A DNA stretch of 64,000 nt from Pseudanabaena sp. (GTDB lineage Bacteria > Cyanobacteriota > Cyanobacteriia > Pseudanabaenales > Pseudanabaenaceae), in NCBI GenBank assembly GCA_003249015.1, contig QBLS01000019.1, positions 1 through 64,000 on the forward strand, read 5' to 3'. The notes under the pieces are model-generated. The model had not been told where the DNA came from. It did not search any database and worked only from the letters and a program-made list of their open reading frames with translations. Of this stretch, positions 43,668 through 52,078 are shown piece by piece. The first letter of the stretch is position 1. Every line of letters begins with the position of its first letter. The position numbers were made by a program, and so were the translations under genes.

Positions 43668-44432
43668 ATGGATGTAATTCCCGCAATTGATATTTTAGAT
43701 GGACGCTGTGTCAGGCTCTATCAAGGGGATTATCAACAGTCGGAGGTATTTGGAGATGACCCTGTAGAGGTTGCCCAACGCTGGTATAGCCAAGGCGCTA
43801 AATACTTACACGTTGTTGATTTGGATGGAGCTAAGCAAGGTAAGCCTCAAAACTTGAAAGTAATTGAGGCGATCGCCCGCTCCATTCCAATCCGAGTGCA
43901 GATGGGTGGCGGATTGCGCGATCGCGAAAGTATTCTGTCCGTATTAAGTTCTGGTGTAAGTCGAGTTATTTTAGGAACAGCGGCAGTGGAAAATTCTCAG
44001 CTAATCGCAGATATTTGCGCGGAATTTCCTGAACAAATCATGATTGGTATTGATGCCCGTTATGGCAAGGTTGCCACGAGAGGCTGGCTCACAACTTCGG
44101 AAGTAATGGCTGTGGATCTAGCGAGGCGGATGACTTCCGTGGGCATTGCGGGCATTATTTATACCGACATTCATCGTGATGGTACGATGCAGGGTCCCAA
44201 CATTGAGTCATTGAGGCAACTTGCCGAAAATGTTGATGTGCCTGTCATCGCTTCAGGGGGCGTTAGCTCGATTACCGACTTACTAAACCTCCTATCCCTA
44301 GAATCAGTAGGAGTTTCAGGGGCAATCGTTGGTAAAGCAATTTACACAGGGGACATTCACCTCAAGGAAGCGATTCGCGCTGTGGGTAATGGACGCTGGC
44401 AAGATGTAATCGATGGATCAGCGATCGCCTAA
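43668..44432 (+). CDS. hisA: Phosphoribosylformimino-AICAR ribotide isomerase
   Basis: A 254-residue TIM barrel. [20 protein letters not shown] at the N-terminus carries the catalytic Asp of His[12 protein letters not shown] is the first phosphate loop, [15 protein letters not shown] the second Asp strand, [14 protein letters not shown] the substrate loop and VIASGGVSS the second phosphate site. It catalyses the fourth step of histidine synthesis. GATCGTAGG lies before the ATG. It stands alone, as is usual in cyanobacteria. Confidence 0.95.
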   Translation: MDVIPAIDILDGRCVRLYQGDYQQSEVFGDDPVEVAQRWYSQGAKYLHVVDLDGAKQGKPQNLKVIEAIARSIPIRVQMGGGLRDRESILSVLSSGVSRVILGTAAVENSQLIADICAEFPEQIMIGIDARYGKVATRGWLTTSEVMAVDLARRMTSVGIAGIIYTDIHRDGTMQGPNIESLRQLAENVDVPVIASGGVSSITDLLNLLSLESVGVSGAIVGKAIYTGDIHLKEAIRAVGNGRWQDVIDGSAIA

Positions 44433-44443
44433 TACCAAAATAA

Positions 44444-44547
44444 GGCTTCGACTTCGCTCAGCCAGCAATACAGGTTGGATCAGCGAAGTCGAAGCCCTAT
44501 TTTTCCAAAACAGAATAGAGTGGCGGCACGAAGCGCCGCCACTTATC
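44444..44547. repeat. TTCGAC hairpin followed by GC-core hairpin
   Basis: GGCTTCGACTTCGCTCAGCC pairs with GGATCAGCGAAGTCGAAGCC (two mismatches) at 44444-44496, followed by CTATTTTTCC. A second stem, GTGGCGGC-GC with GCGCCGCCAC, spans about 44516-44547. They lie between the convergent hisA and TPR genes and probably end both transcripts. Confidence 0.75.
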
Positions 44548-44564
44548 TTTATTTGGTTACTTTG

Positions 44565-45596
44565 TCAAAATACTGATAGTCCCTTGATCTCTGAATTGTT
44601 TGCCCAAGCAAAATAGCTACCTTCGTATTGAGGGTCGATTTTTACAGCCCGATCATAGTCCTCACGTGCTTTAGTCTGTTCACCGATGCTGTAATGCAAC
44701 ATCCCACGATTTAGATAAGCCTCTGCATAATTTGTGTCAAGGGCGATCGCTTGATTGTAATCAAGCCTTGCTCCTTCGATATCGCCGATCGCCATGCGGG
44801 CTATTCCTCTCGCATTGAAGGGTTTTGCTTGATCTGACTGTAACTCCAGTAGATGATTAAAGTCGGTAATTGCGGCATGGTAATTTTTCAAGCTGGTGTA
44901 AGCTAAACCTCTTTTGTAGTAGGAAAGTAAATTCTGAGAATCAATGGCGATCGCTTGGCTATAGGCTTGAACTGCCTTCTCAAAATTTTTCAGTTCCGTG
45001 TAGATTTCGCCACACAATAGGTAAGCCTCAATATTTTCCCGATTAAGGCGAATTACTTCTTTTAATTGATTCATCGCTGCAACAAAATCTTTCTTTTTAA
45101 TCAATAGCCGCGCACCGCCAAGGGCAGATTGGACGATATTTTCTGTAGTTATTTCTGGAACATCAGCGATAATTTTAACCTTGGGCGGATTAAGACTTAA
45201 AAATCCATAGATCTGATCAATCTGAGATTGTAAATTCTGGTGATTAAGCTTGGGTAGCAGGCATAACGCTCCCTGACGTAAAGCCCACTTTTGTTCTACC
45301 TTGTTTAATTCTGTCTCTTGACGAGTTGTAAGGAAGATTATTTTTATCGAGGGCTGATTTTCTTTGCACCATCGACAGACATTACTGGCTTGCAGTAACT
45401 TATTGGTCGTGGATTGAATACTCATTTCCACAAGCAGTAAACTTGGCAAATTAGCACTTGCAGTTTTCTCCAAAACCGTCACTAGGTCTTGTTCTGCAGG
45501 AATGCTGATCAATTCAACTTCGGGTGAAGGCAGATACTGCTTCCATAGGTTCAATTGTTCGCCATTGTTGTGCATTAAATAGACAATTGCTTTCAT
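44565..45596 (-). CDS. Pseudo-receiver protein with TPR array
   Basis: 343 residues. The first 135 residues follow a response-regulator receiver fold (SLLLVEMSIQ, IKIIFLTTRQ, GALCLLPK) but the phosphoacceptor Asp is replaced by Glu in LLVEM, so it is unlikely to be phosphorylated normally. Residues about 170-335 contain five TPR units (AYLLCGEIYTELKNFEKAVQ, LLSYYKRGLAYTSLKNYHAA, AYLNRGMLHYSIGEQTKARE). It is probably an adaptor. It is convergent with hisA and starts 137 bases after the stop of the NCS2 permease gene. Confidence 0.75.
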   Translation of the reverse strand: MKAIVYLMHNNGEQLNLWKQYLPSPEVELISIPAEQDLVTVLEKTASANLPSLLLVEMSIQSTTNKLLQASNVCRWCKENQPSIKIIFLTTRQETELNKVEQKWALRQGALCLLPKLNHQNLQSQIDQIYGFLSLNPPKVKIIADVPEITTENIVQSALGGARLLIKKKDFVAAMNQLKEVIRLNRENIEAYLLCGEIYTELKNFEKAVQAYSQAIAIDSQNLLSYYKRGLAYTSLKNYHAAITDFNHLLELQSDQAKPFNARGIARMAIGDIEGARLDYNQAIALDTNYAEAYLNRGMLHYSIGEQTKAREDYDRAVKIDPQYEGSYFAWANNSEIKGLSVF

Positions 45597-45633
45597 CTCT
45601 AGTTCCCTATTGCCAATAGCTTGATGTAGTTCG

Positions 45634-45680
45634 AGACATTTTTTAAAAGGCGGGCTTAGCCTGCCCTTTAAAAAATGTCT
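45634..45680 (-). terminator. Terminator-like palindrome after the permease gene
   Basis: AGACATTTTTTAAAAGGC and GCCCTTTAAAAAATGTCT pair around GGGCTTAGCCT with small mismatches. Each arm carries a run of T or A, so it could terminate minus-strand transcription from the NCS2 permease gene. Confidence 0.65.
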
Positions 45681-45733
45681 GGGGTTTTAATTCAGTGCAA
45701 AGCTTTGTACGCATAGCCTTGCGCTGAAGTCTC

Positions 45734-47158
45734 CTAACCAAATCGCAGAGTTACGAATATAAATCTAGCAATAAAAATTAGAGCCAAAATCCACGTAACT
45801 AGGGACACTTCGCTAGTCCGTCCACGAAATAGCTTCATTGCGACATATAGAATGATCCCTACCGATAGTCCTGCGGCGATCGAAAAGCCAAAGGGAATCA
45901 GGAAAATCGTCATAAACGCTGGTAGTGATTCTGTAAAGTCATCCCAGCGAATATTGCTAATCCCTGTCATCATCAAGACTCCGATTACTACTAGGGCTGG
46001 CGCTGTGGCAAAGGCAGGAATTGCCGCAAAAACTGGAGAAAATACTAAGGCGACTAAAAACAATATTGATACGACCACCGCCGTGAATCCTGTCTTTCCG
46101 CCTTCAGACACCCCAGCAGCAGACTCTACATAAGTAGTAACAGTAGATACGCCTAGTACAGAACCTGCGACCGTGCCAATAGCGTCCGCCATCAAAGCAT
46201 CATTAGCTCTTGGCAGTTCTCCCCTCTCATTGATGTAACCTGCTTGCTTCCCGACCCCTGCTAAAGTTCCAATTGTGTCAAAAATATCTACAAATAGAAA
46301 CACTAACATTACCGAAAGAAAATCTAGAAAATTATTGCCGTTAACTTTGCTCAAGCCTACAAATGCTTGTCCAAATATGTGAGTCGGTAGAGCAGGGAAG
46401 GCAAAAATACTGGTGGGTGGTTTGGCAATCCCAAAGATCCAACCTAAGATAGCCGTACCTAAAATACCCCAGAGTAAAGCACCACGAATCCGTCTTGTCA
46501 TAAAAAATACGGTCATCAGGATACCAAAGGCAGCCAAAATGGTTGCAGGCTGTCGGAAACTTCCAAAGGCAGTTTTGGTGACTGCATCAGCAATAATCAG
46601 CCCTGCGCCGCCTTCTTCAATATTGCCTGAAAGCCCAATATAGGCAAGGAATAGACCAATGCCAGCCGTAGTTCCTGTTTTTATGCAATCGGGAACAGCG
46701 GTAATCAAATGACGGCGAATATCCGTTATCGTTAGGACAAAAAAGATACCTCCTTCGATCAGCACACAACCGAGGGCAAGTTGCCAGTCAAACTTGAGTC
46801 CTAATACCACAGAGAAGGCAAAAAAAGCATTCATTCCCATTCCAGGAGCCATCGCAAAGGGATATTTTGCGAGTACAGCCATTGCCAAAGTTCCGATCGC
46901 AGCACTTAGCGCTGTTGAGAAAACTAATTCCCCAAATAAGTCTTTGGGAGTTTGTAAAAAAATCGCATTGGAGAGAATTAATGGATTGACTACGAGGATA
47001 TAAGCCATAGTCATGAAAGTAGTTAATCCCGCCAGAATTTCGGTACGGAAATTAGCTCGATATTCATCAAATTTAAAATAATCAGCGATCGCCCCCTGCC
47101 AACCTTCGTATTTATTTGCGGCTTCTACCCCGTCTAGCTCAAATAAATCATCTTCCAT
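45734..47158 (-). CDS. NCS2 family permease (AzgA-like nucleobase transporter)
   Basis: 474 residues with 12-14 predicted membrane helices. The N-terminus YRANFRTEILAGLTTFMTMAY, APGMGMNAFFAFSVV and TYVESAAGVSEGGKTG are the signature stretches of the AzgA/COG2252 branch, which imports adenine, hypoxanthine or guanine by proton symport. Start at ATG 47158. It could feed purines to the catabolic genes near the right end of the window, but it is not adjacent to them. The substrate is inferred from family. Confidence 0.88.
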   Translation of the reverse strand: MEDDLFELDGVEAANKYEGWQGAIADYFKFDEYRANFRTEILAGLTTFMTMAYILVVNPLILSNAIFLQTPKDLFGELVFSTALSAAIGTLAMAVLAKYPFAMAPGMGMNAFFAFSVVLGLKFDWQLALGCVLIEGGIFFVLTITDIRRHLITAVPDCIKTGTTAGIGLFLAYIGLSGNIEEGGAGLIIADAVTKTAFGSFRQPATILAAFGILMTVFFMTRRIRGALLWGILGTAILGWIFGIAKPPTSIFAFPALPTHIFGQAFVGLSKVNGNNFLDFLSVMLVFLFVDIFDTIGTLAGVGKQAGYINERGELPRANDALMADAIGTVAGSVLGVSTVTTYVESAAGVSEGGKTGFTAVVVSILFLVALVFSPVFAAIPAFATAPALVVIGVLMMTGISNIRWDDFTESLPAFMTIFLIPFGFSIAAGLSVGIILYVAMKLFRGRTSEVSLVTWILALIFIARFIFVTLRFG

Positions 47159-47400
47159 GACTAAGCTTTGCCTCTTAAATTAAGTAAAAAACATGGATTT
47201 GCATCAATCGTCTCTAGTCGTATTCGATCCAGTTACTTAAACATATCTAAATTTCAAAGCTAGGACTTGCGCTGCTCCTGTAGTAGCAGACACAAGCCCA
47301 TAGTTTTAACCATAAGTTATGCTTAGCGAGTTATACCGATCCACGAAAATGTGACAACACTTCTGCAGATTGAATCCCAAACCCAGTAACAGTTTTCTTA

Positions 47401-47510
47401 TAGCTGTAGATACTTGCACTAGGACAAATAAAACCCAAGAAGCGAGTGGCGGCGCGAAGCGCCGCTACTCGTCTTCTGGTTTTATGTCCTAACAAGACTG
47501 GCGACAGCTA
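47401..47510. repeat. Compound inverted-repeat element with TAGCTGT ends
   Basis: The outer ends are TAGCTGT and ACAGCTA. Inside them come AGGACA/TGTCCT, AAACC/GGTTT and the GC-core hairpin (GAGTGGCGGCGC, GAA, GCGCCGCTACTC, one mismatch). Pieces of these ends recur at 5910-5935, 33740-33755, 36111-36150 and 53370-53395. This nesting of paired segments is what a short non-autonomous mobile element with terminal inverted repeats would show. No target-site duplication was identified. Confidence 0.7.
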
Positions 47511-47699
47511 AATCAAGAAAAGATTAAGCCTTTCTTGATTTAGGATTTGAAAAGCCTCAGAGCTTTCTTTGCGAATAAGACAAAAGTAACAATCTTGAAA
47601 CGACTTAAAAGATAACCGATGTGCCACTGAAAATTAGTACTTTGTAATACTTGTGGCTCCTTTTCATTAATTGCTGCAAGGAGTGGCTGGATTTATAAC

Positions 47700-47732
47700 A
47701 AATGAAGAAATGGCGCAGCCATTTCTTCATTT
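47700..47732. repeat. Palindrome, AAGAAATGGC family
   Basis: AAATGAAGAAATGGC, GCA, GCCATTTCTTCATTT: a perfect 15-bp stem. Confidence 0.85.
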
Positions 47733-47779
47733 AAAAAACTTACGGGGTTTATTCTTTAATTCACAAATGTGAATTAAAT

Positions 47780-49519
47780 CTACCACCATACGCCGATCAA
47801 GGCTAAATTTGACTCAATGTAAGTGGTCTCTTCGAGGACTTGTGTAGGTTGAGTATTTGCTAACTTTTCTCTTAAGACATCTAACTCAATATTGTTTTGG
47901 GCGATCGCTTTGGCGAGTTTGTCCTTAATTGGTTTCAGGATTAGACGAATCTGAACAGCGCGAATGGAGTCAGGGGCAAGATCTTCGACCAATGTGTGAC
48001 TTCGCAATAAGTTAACTGATTTTAAATCTTGCTGCGTGGCGATCGCCACCACTTCCTTGCTGACTTCTTCGACAAATTTCCGATTTACATATTTTAAAAC
48101 CACAGGTTCCAGCAAAAACATCACTTCACCCTGTTCAGTCAGCTTCTCAATCAGCGATCGCCAGCGTAAAGACTCAAGGGCATCGATCAACTCTGAGCCT
48201 GAAGTTTGTAGGTTCATTTGCGATCGCAAAGTTGAGAGTGATACAGGGCGATGCTTGATTGCCAGCCAGTACAGCACATCTTTTTCGAGTTTAGAAAGTC
48301 GCTCAAACTGTTGATATAGAAGAGTTCGTAGCACATCACCGAGGGCAAGGGCAGTCTGTTTGAGAAATTCGGAAACATTGCCGTTAAATAACTCCTGAAT
48401 CGTGCCTGCTACAATTCTCAAGGCGGAAGGATTGCCACGATACTGCTGTACTAAAGCTTCTAATCCATTTTCAGAACCCGTAAATCCCCGCGCCCTCAAA
48501 AGCTCGAAAGCTCCTTGTCGCTGCAATCCGTTTACTTTGTAGTGACGAATTAATTGATCTTCCCCTTGGTTCATGGAGATTTCTTTAGGTTGTTCTCTCC
48601 CAATCAAAATGAGAGAACTCTGATGTCGCTCAAAGCCAATCCGTTGTAAAAATTCCGCATAACCCTCGCACCCCTGACGATAGGCTCCCACTAGTTCGCC
48701 ATCCTGCAAGGTCGCTTCAAAGTCATCCAAGACAATTAAGCACCGCTTTTGACGCAGGATTTCCAGCAAATCGGAAATGCCACAGCCAGTCTGCGAGAAA
48801 CCCAGAAATTGCAATAGATCTGCTAGCAATTGGGCAGTGGGCTGTGCGCCTCGCAGCGATCGCCAAATAAAATAGTCAAACTTAGTATGGATATTTTCTG
48901 CTAGCTTGACGACCATCGCCGTTTTGCCGATGCCGCCCATACCGCATACCGCCAACAGGTGACAGCGATCGCCCACAATCCACTGCTCTAATTTGGCAAC
49001 CTCATCTGTCCTCCCATAAAAAGCGTGAATATTGGGAGCTTCACCCCAATCCACTGAATTTGGTTTGGAGTCTGCTGGAGAACTGGCGTTCGCATTTGAA
49101 TTTACTTGAGGGCTATGCAAATTCTGACGTTGCACTTTGTAGCCCTTATTTTCCAGCCACTCAGGGACTTTTTCCCAACGCAAAGTGTTAGTTGGCTGAT
49201 TGGCGATCGCCTCTAGCGATCGATACAAACCCTTGTTTAGTTCAACCCTCAAGGCTCCCGAAGTCCAAGCCAATTTGAAGGCTAATTGTCCTGGGCGATA
49301 GCGACACAATAACCCCCGTAAACAAGCCTTTTCGACAGCCTTGATTTCTTTGCCACTAACAGTTTGTAAATCAGCGTACAGCCGATCTAAGTCCCAGTTG
49401 ATTGCCGCTTCTGGGAATAGCCCTTCGATATGATCTTGGTCAGATAACATGACAGGATAAAGCGGCGAGCGATCGCATAGATGTTTTAGATATGTGTCCA
49501 ATGATCTGGATCGTAACAA
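47780..49519 (-). CDS. STAND-type NTPase with NB-ARC domain, no repeat sensor
   Basis: 579 residues from a TTG start; a second TTG six codons downstream also fits. Residues 1-125 form an N-terminal domain with a helix-turn-helix-like part (LAFKLAWTSGALRVELNKGL), as seen in cyanobacterial STAND proteins. The NB-ARC core has HAFYGRTDEVAKLEQWI, Walker A VCGMGGIGKTAM, Walker B KRCLIVLDDFE and a winged-helix part near DVLYWLAIKHRPVSLSTL. Related proteins continue with WD40 or TPR repeats; this one stops about 60 residues after the winged helix. Either it is a truncated gene or a compact STAND. Confidence 0.75.
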   Translation of the reverse strand: MLRSRSLDTYLKHLCDRSPLYPVMLSDQDHIEGLFPEAAINWDLDRLYADLQTVSGKEIKAVEKACLRGLLCRYRPGQLAFKLAWTSGALRVELNKGLYRSLEAIANQPTNTLRWEKVPEWLENKGYKVQRQNLHSPQVNSNANASSPADSKPNSVDWGEAPNIHAFYGRTDEVAKLEQWIVGDRCHLLAVCGMGGIGKTAMVVKLAENIHTKFDYFIWRSLRGAQPTAQLLADLLQFLGFSQTGCGISDLLEILRQKRCLIVLDDFEATLQDGELVGAYRQGCEGYAEFLQRIGFERHQSSLILIGREQPKEISMNQGEDQLIRHYKVNGLQRQGAFELLRARGFTGSENGLEALVQQYRGNPSALRIVAGTIQELFNGNVSEFLKQTALALGDVLRTLLYQQFERLSKLEKDVLYWLAIKHRPVSLSTLRSQMNLQTSGSELIDALESLRWRSLIEKLTEQGEVMFLLEPVVLKYVNRKFVEEVSKEVVAIATQQDLKSVNLLRSHTLVEDLAPDSIRAVQIRLILKPIKDKLAKAIAQNNIELDVLREKLANTQPTQVLEETTYIESNLALIGVWW

Positions 49520-49564
49520 AAAAAGCGATCACTAGAGATAAAGCTGTCGTAGCGAGCCTTTACT

Positions 49565-49610
49565 CAAACTAGGCAAGACTAGGCAAGATTTTGAAATCTT
49601 GCCTAGTTTG
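49565..49610. repeat. Inverted repeat with duplicated left arm
   Basis: ACTAGGCAAGATTT and AAATCTTGCCTAGT form a perfect 14-bp palindrome at 49578-49607 around TG. An extra copy of ACTAGGCAAGA stands just to the left, giving an alternative pairing. It lies between the divergent STAND and phycobilisome-like genes. Confidence 0.75.
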
Positions 49611-49748
49611 GGTTTGATCGGCAAGTAAGTTAAGCGCTGCTCTAACTCACTTGGGTTTTGATAATGCTTGATGTGGCGGATAGTTTCATGCTCACAGCCA
49701 TATAGAATCAATGCATAGGATCAATATAAAATTGAGTGACATTTAACC

Positions 49749-50234
49749 ATGTTAAGCAAGCTGCAACAACTTGGGAATAACTTAGATGGTCGTTATGCCA
49801 GCGATGACGAGTTGCAATTTATGGACACATACATCAGTTCTTTTGATGTGAGGGTGGACGCATATCGGCAAATTAAGGCGGTTGAGAGAGAAATAGTTGA
49901 GTCAGTGTTGACCAAAATGAAATCTGCTTACCCCAACCTACTTGCGCCAAAGGGGGAAGATATGCAAAACAAATGGAAACAAGATACCTTTCGAGTGCTG
50001 CGCCATTCAGCAATGACAGTCTTACTAGATGATCCTGAGCAATTGCGGCAGCAGTTTTTGTATTGGTTCCAGACAATCATGCAAGCTTTTGGTGCTCAGG
50101 AAGCCTGTAATGTTACTTACTTACTCATGCAGGATGTAGTCAGAGAAACTTTGCCAAAAGATGTTTCTAATTTACTTTGTCCCATCCTAGAAATGAACCG
50201 CACTTTCCTCGGAACTCAGATCAAAAATTCCTAA
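49749..50234 (+). CDS. Phycobilisome-type globin-fold protein without the bilin cysteine
   Basis: 161 residues of all-alpha character, aligned by eye with allophycocyanin-like proteins: a helix pair at the N-terminus, VDAYRQIKAVEREIVESVL, and the region TFRVLRHSAMTVLL, where phycobiliproteins carry the cysteine of the C-(A/I)RD motif. Here that position reads RHSAM, so no covalent bilin is expected there; the two cysteines (in EACNV and LLCPI) are in other places. Such proteins may have structural or regulatory roles. It is not near other phycobilisome genes. ATG 49749. Confidence 0.7.
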   Translation: MLSKLQQLGNNLDGRYASDDELQFMDTYISSFDVRVDAYRQIKAVEREIVESVLTKMKSAYPNLLAPKGEDMQNKWKQDTFRVLRHSAMTVLLDDPEQLRQQFLYWFQTIMQAFGAQEACNVTYLLMQDVVRETLPKDVSNLLCPILEMNRTFLGTQIKNS

Positions 50235-50277
50235 TGGCTAAAGTGTCAAAGCCATCTAGTCTGCCTCAGGACAAGTA

Positions 50278-50332
50278 AAACCCCAAGAATAATCTGGCGG
50301 TGCGATGCACCGCCAGATTATTCTTGGGGTTT
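50278..50332. repeat. Perfect 26-bp palindrome
   Basis: AAACCCCAAGAATAATCTGG then CGGTGC forms the stem with a GAT loop. It is preceded by AGGACAAGT, the same inner flank as in the 47401 element. Confidence 0.9.
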
Positions 50333-50396
50333 ACGTCTTCGTACACTTGGCGAGCAAAGCTCGCCCCAGCAATCTTCGGCTTTAAAAAATTTTCCT

Positions 50397-50447
50397 ACCC
50401 CAAAATTAACGTTGTAGCACGAAGCGCCGCAGCGTTAATTTTGGGGT
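50397..50447. repeat. Palindrome ACCCCAAAATTAACG
   Basis: ACCCCAAAATTAACG pairs perfectly with CGTTAATTTTGGGGT. The centre contains a mismatched GC-core hairpin (TTGTAGCACGAAGCGCCGCAG). Confidence 0.8.
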
Positions 50448-50622
50448 GGGGAGTAGCCATTTTTTGATTTGATATCAATCGGTAAGGTACACCCTAAGAG
50501 TTTTGATTGATATACCTATTGATATACATTGATATACAATAGTGACTTCAAATACAAGCCAATATTTTTCAGCAGTTTGAAAGCGTGAATGTGAGGTGTT
50601 AGAGCTTAACTAGCTCGTTGTT

Positions 50623-51909
50623 ATGGGAAAAGTTAGTTCTAAATCTTGGCAATGGCTTCGCCTGTTAATTTTAATTTTTTTCGGATTTGCGATCGCTTTA
50701 ACTCTCAATTTTCCCTTGGGGGTAGTTGCTCAGAACTCAGCTACTACAAGCAATGTAGTTTTTCAAGCGCCTAACTCTAGCAATAAATCCGCAGAGCCAA
50801 CACCAGTTCCAAACATTATCAGACCAACTAACGGTAATGAATTACGGGGGATTTGGTTAACCAATGTTGACAGTGACGTTTTATTTTCTACGGAAAACCT
50901 CGATAGGGCGATTAAAAGGTTAAAGCGCCTCAAGTTTAATACGATCTATCCGACGGTTTGGAATGGTGGATTTACGCTATATCCCAGCAAAGTTGCCGAA
51001 AAAACCTATGGTATTGCTGTCGATCCCCTGCCTGAGCTTAAAAATCGCGATATGCTCGCTGAATCTATCAAACTGGGGCATAAACAGGATTTAGCCGTCA
51101 TTCCTTGGTTTGAATATGGCTTAATGACCGAAGAAGGCTCAGCAATTATGCAAAAGCATCCTGACTGGATTACCAAGAGACAGGATGGATCACAGGTATT
51201 CTTGCATGGTGAGTACGACCAACATCGCTTAGTTTGGCTTAACCCTGCTAGACCAGAGGTACAAAAGTTTCTGGTAGATCTAATTGTCGAAGTAGTCAAA
51301 AAATATGATGTAGATGGTATTCAACTAGACGATCACTTTGGAATGCCTGTAGAGCTTGGTTATGACGACTACACGATCGCCTTATATCAAAGGCAGCACG
51401 CTGGACAAAGCCCTCCCGCAGACATTAACGATCCCGAATGGGTTCAGTGGCGAGCTAGAAATGTCACCAATCTCATGGCGAAAATTTATAGAGAAGTTAA
51501 AGCAGTTAAGCCCGATTGTTTAGTTTCTCTGTCACCCAATCCCAAGGATTTTTCCTATAGTAGATTTCTACAAGACTGGTACACATGGGTTTATGCAGGA
51601 TTTGTCGATGAGCTGATTGTTCAGGTCTATCGAAATGATATTAACAACTTCAGGAGGGAGCTGGAACAGCCTGAGTTGCAGGAGATTCGCAAAAAAATAC
51701 CTGTTGCGGTGGGCATACTAGCGGGACTGAGAGTGCAGAACATAGACATGAGACAGATTAAGGGACAAGTTAGGCTTGCCCGTGAGATGTCCCTTGACGG
51801 TTTCTCATTTTTCTTTTACGAAACCCTTGGCAATCGTGACGCATCCTTTGAGTCTCTCTTATTCACACCTGCGGTAAGACCTGACTTAAGAAATATTGCT
51901 TCTAGATAA
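50623..51909 (+). CDS. GHL10-type glycoside-hydrolase-like protein, secreted
   Basis: 428 residues. An N-terminal signal peptide or membrane anchor (LRLLILIFFGFAIALTLNF, residues 13-31) is followed by a Ser/Asn/Pro-rich linker. From residue 75 (LRGIWLTNVDSDVLF) the protein matches the DUF187/GHL10 TIM barrel: NTIYPTVWNGG, VIPWFEYGL, WLNPARPEV, VDGIQLDDHFGMP with the conserved Asp pair, and CLVSLSPNPK. Family members act outside the cytoplasm, probably on cell-wall or exopolysaccharide glycans; the substrate is unknown. Repeats of TTGATATAC lie 80-120 bases upstream. Confidence 0.85.
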   Translation: MGKVSSKSWQWLRLLILIFFGFAIALTLNFPLGVVAQNSATTSNVVFQAPNSSNKSAEPTPVPNIIRPTNGNELRGIWLTNVDSDVLFSTENLDRAIKRLKRLKFNTIYPTVWNGGFTLYPSKVAEKTYGIAVDPLPELKNRDMLAESIKLGHKQDLAVIPWFEYGLMTEEGSAIMQKHPDWITKRQDGSQVFLHGEYDQHRLVWLNPARPEVQKFLVDLIVEVVKKYDVDGIQLDDHFGMPVELGYDDYTIALYQRQHAGQSPPADINDPEWVQWRARNVTNLMAKIYREVKAVKPDCLVSLSPNPKDFSYSRFLQDWYTWVYAGFVDELIVQVYRNDINNFRRELEQPELQEIRKKIPVAVGILAGLRVQNIDMRQIKGQVRLAREMSLDGFSFFFYETLGNRDASFESLLFTPAVRPDLRNIASR

Positions 51910-51955
51910 GTTATTAAAGCGGCACTTCGAGACATTTTAATAATTTACCTAGAAG

Positions 51956-52057
51956 AAAGGAGTGGCGGCGCTTCGCGCCGCCACTCCTTTTTTGGGTTTA
52001 ATGCTTCGACTTCGCTCAGCCAACAATTGTTGGCTGAGCGAAGTCGAAGCCTTTTTT
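51956..52057. terminator. Two terminator-like hairpins between convergent genes
   Basis: AAAGGAGTGGCGGCGC, TTC, GCGCCGCCACTCCTTT and TTT (51956-51993), then a TTCGAC-type hairpin GCTTCGACTTCGCTCAGCCA/TGGCTGAGCGAAGTCGAAGC ending CTTTTTT (52003-52057). Both have T tracts downstream of the stem and can end the hydrolase transcript. Confidence 0.85.
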
Positions 52058-52078
52058 AGTAGAAGCGTTGCCAAAAAT

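Larger units (their letters stand above)
47159..47779. other. Long intergenic region with repeat elements
   Basis: It contains a 110-base compound inverted-repeat element (47401-47510) and the AAGAAATGGC palindrome at 47700-47732. The first 240 bases hold the promoter region of the permease gene, without recognisable boxes. No coding frame, tRNA or riboswitch was recognised. Confidence 0.5.
50235..50622. other. Intergenic region with three palindromes
   Basis: Besides the palindromes at 50278-50332 and 50397-50447 it holds a small GGCGAGC-AAA-GCTCGCC hairpin at 50349-50365. The stretch 50495-50545 has repeats of TTGATATAC (50501, 50518 and 50528), possibly a regulatory region of the downstream hydrolase gene. 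Confidence 0.5.

Noticed and set aside
47159-47779. Long gap as a possible site of a structured RNA
   Set aside because: I searched for tRNA-like T-arm motifs, tmRNA, SRP and RNase P features and saw none; the region is repeats plus unstructured sequence.
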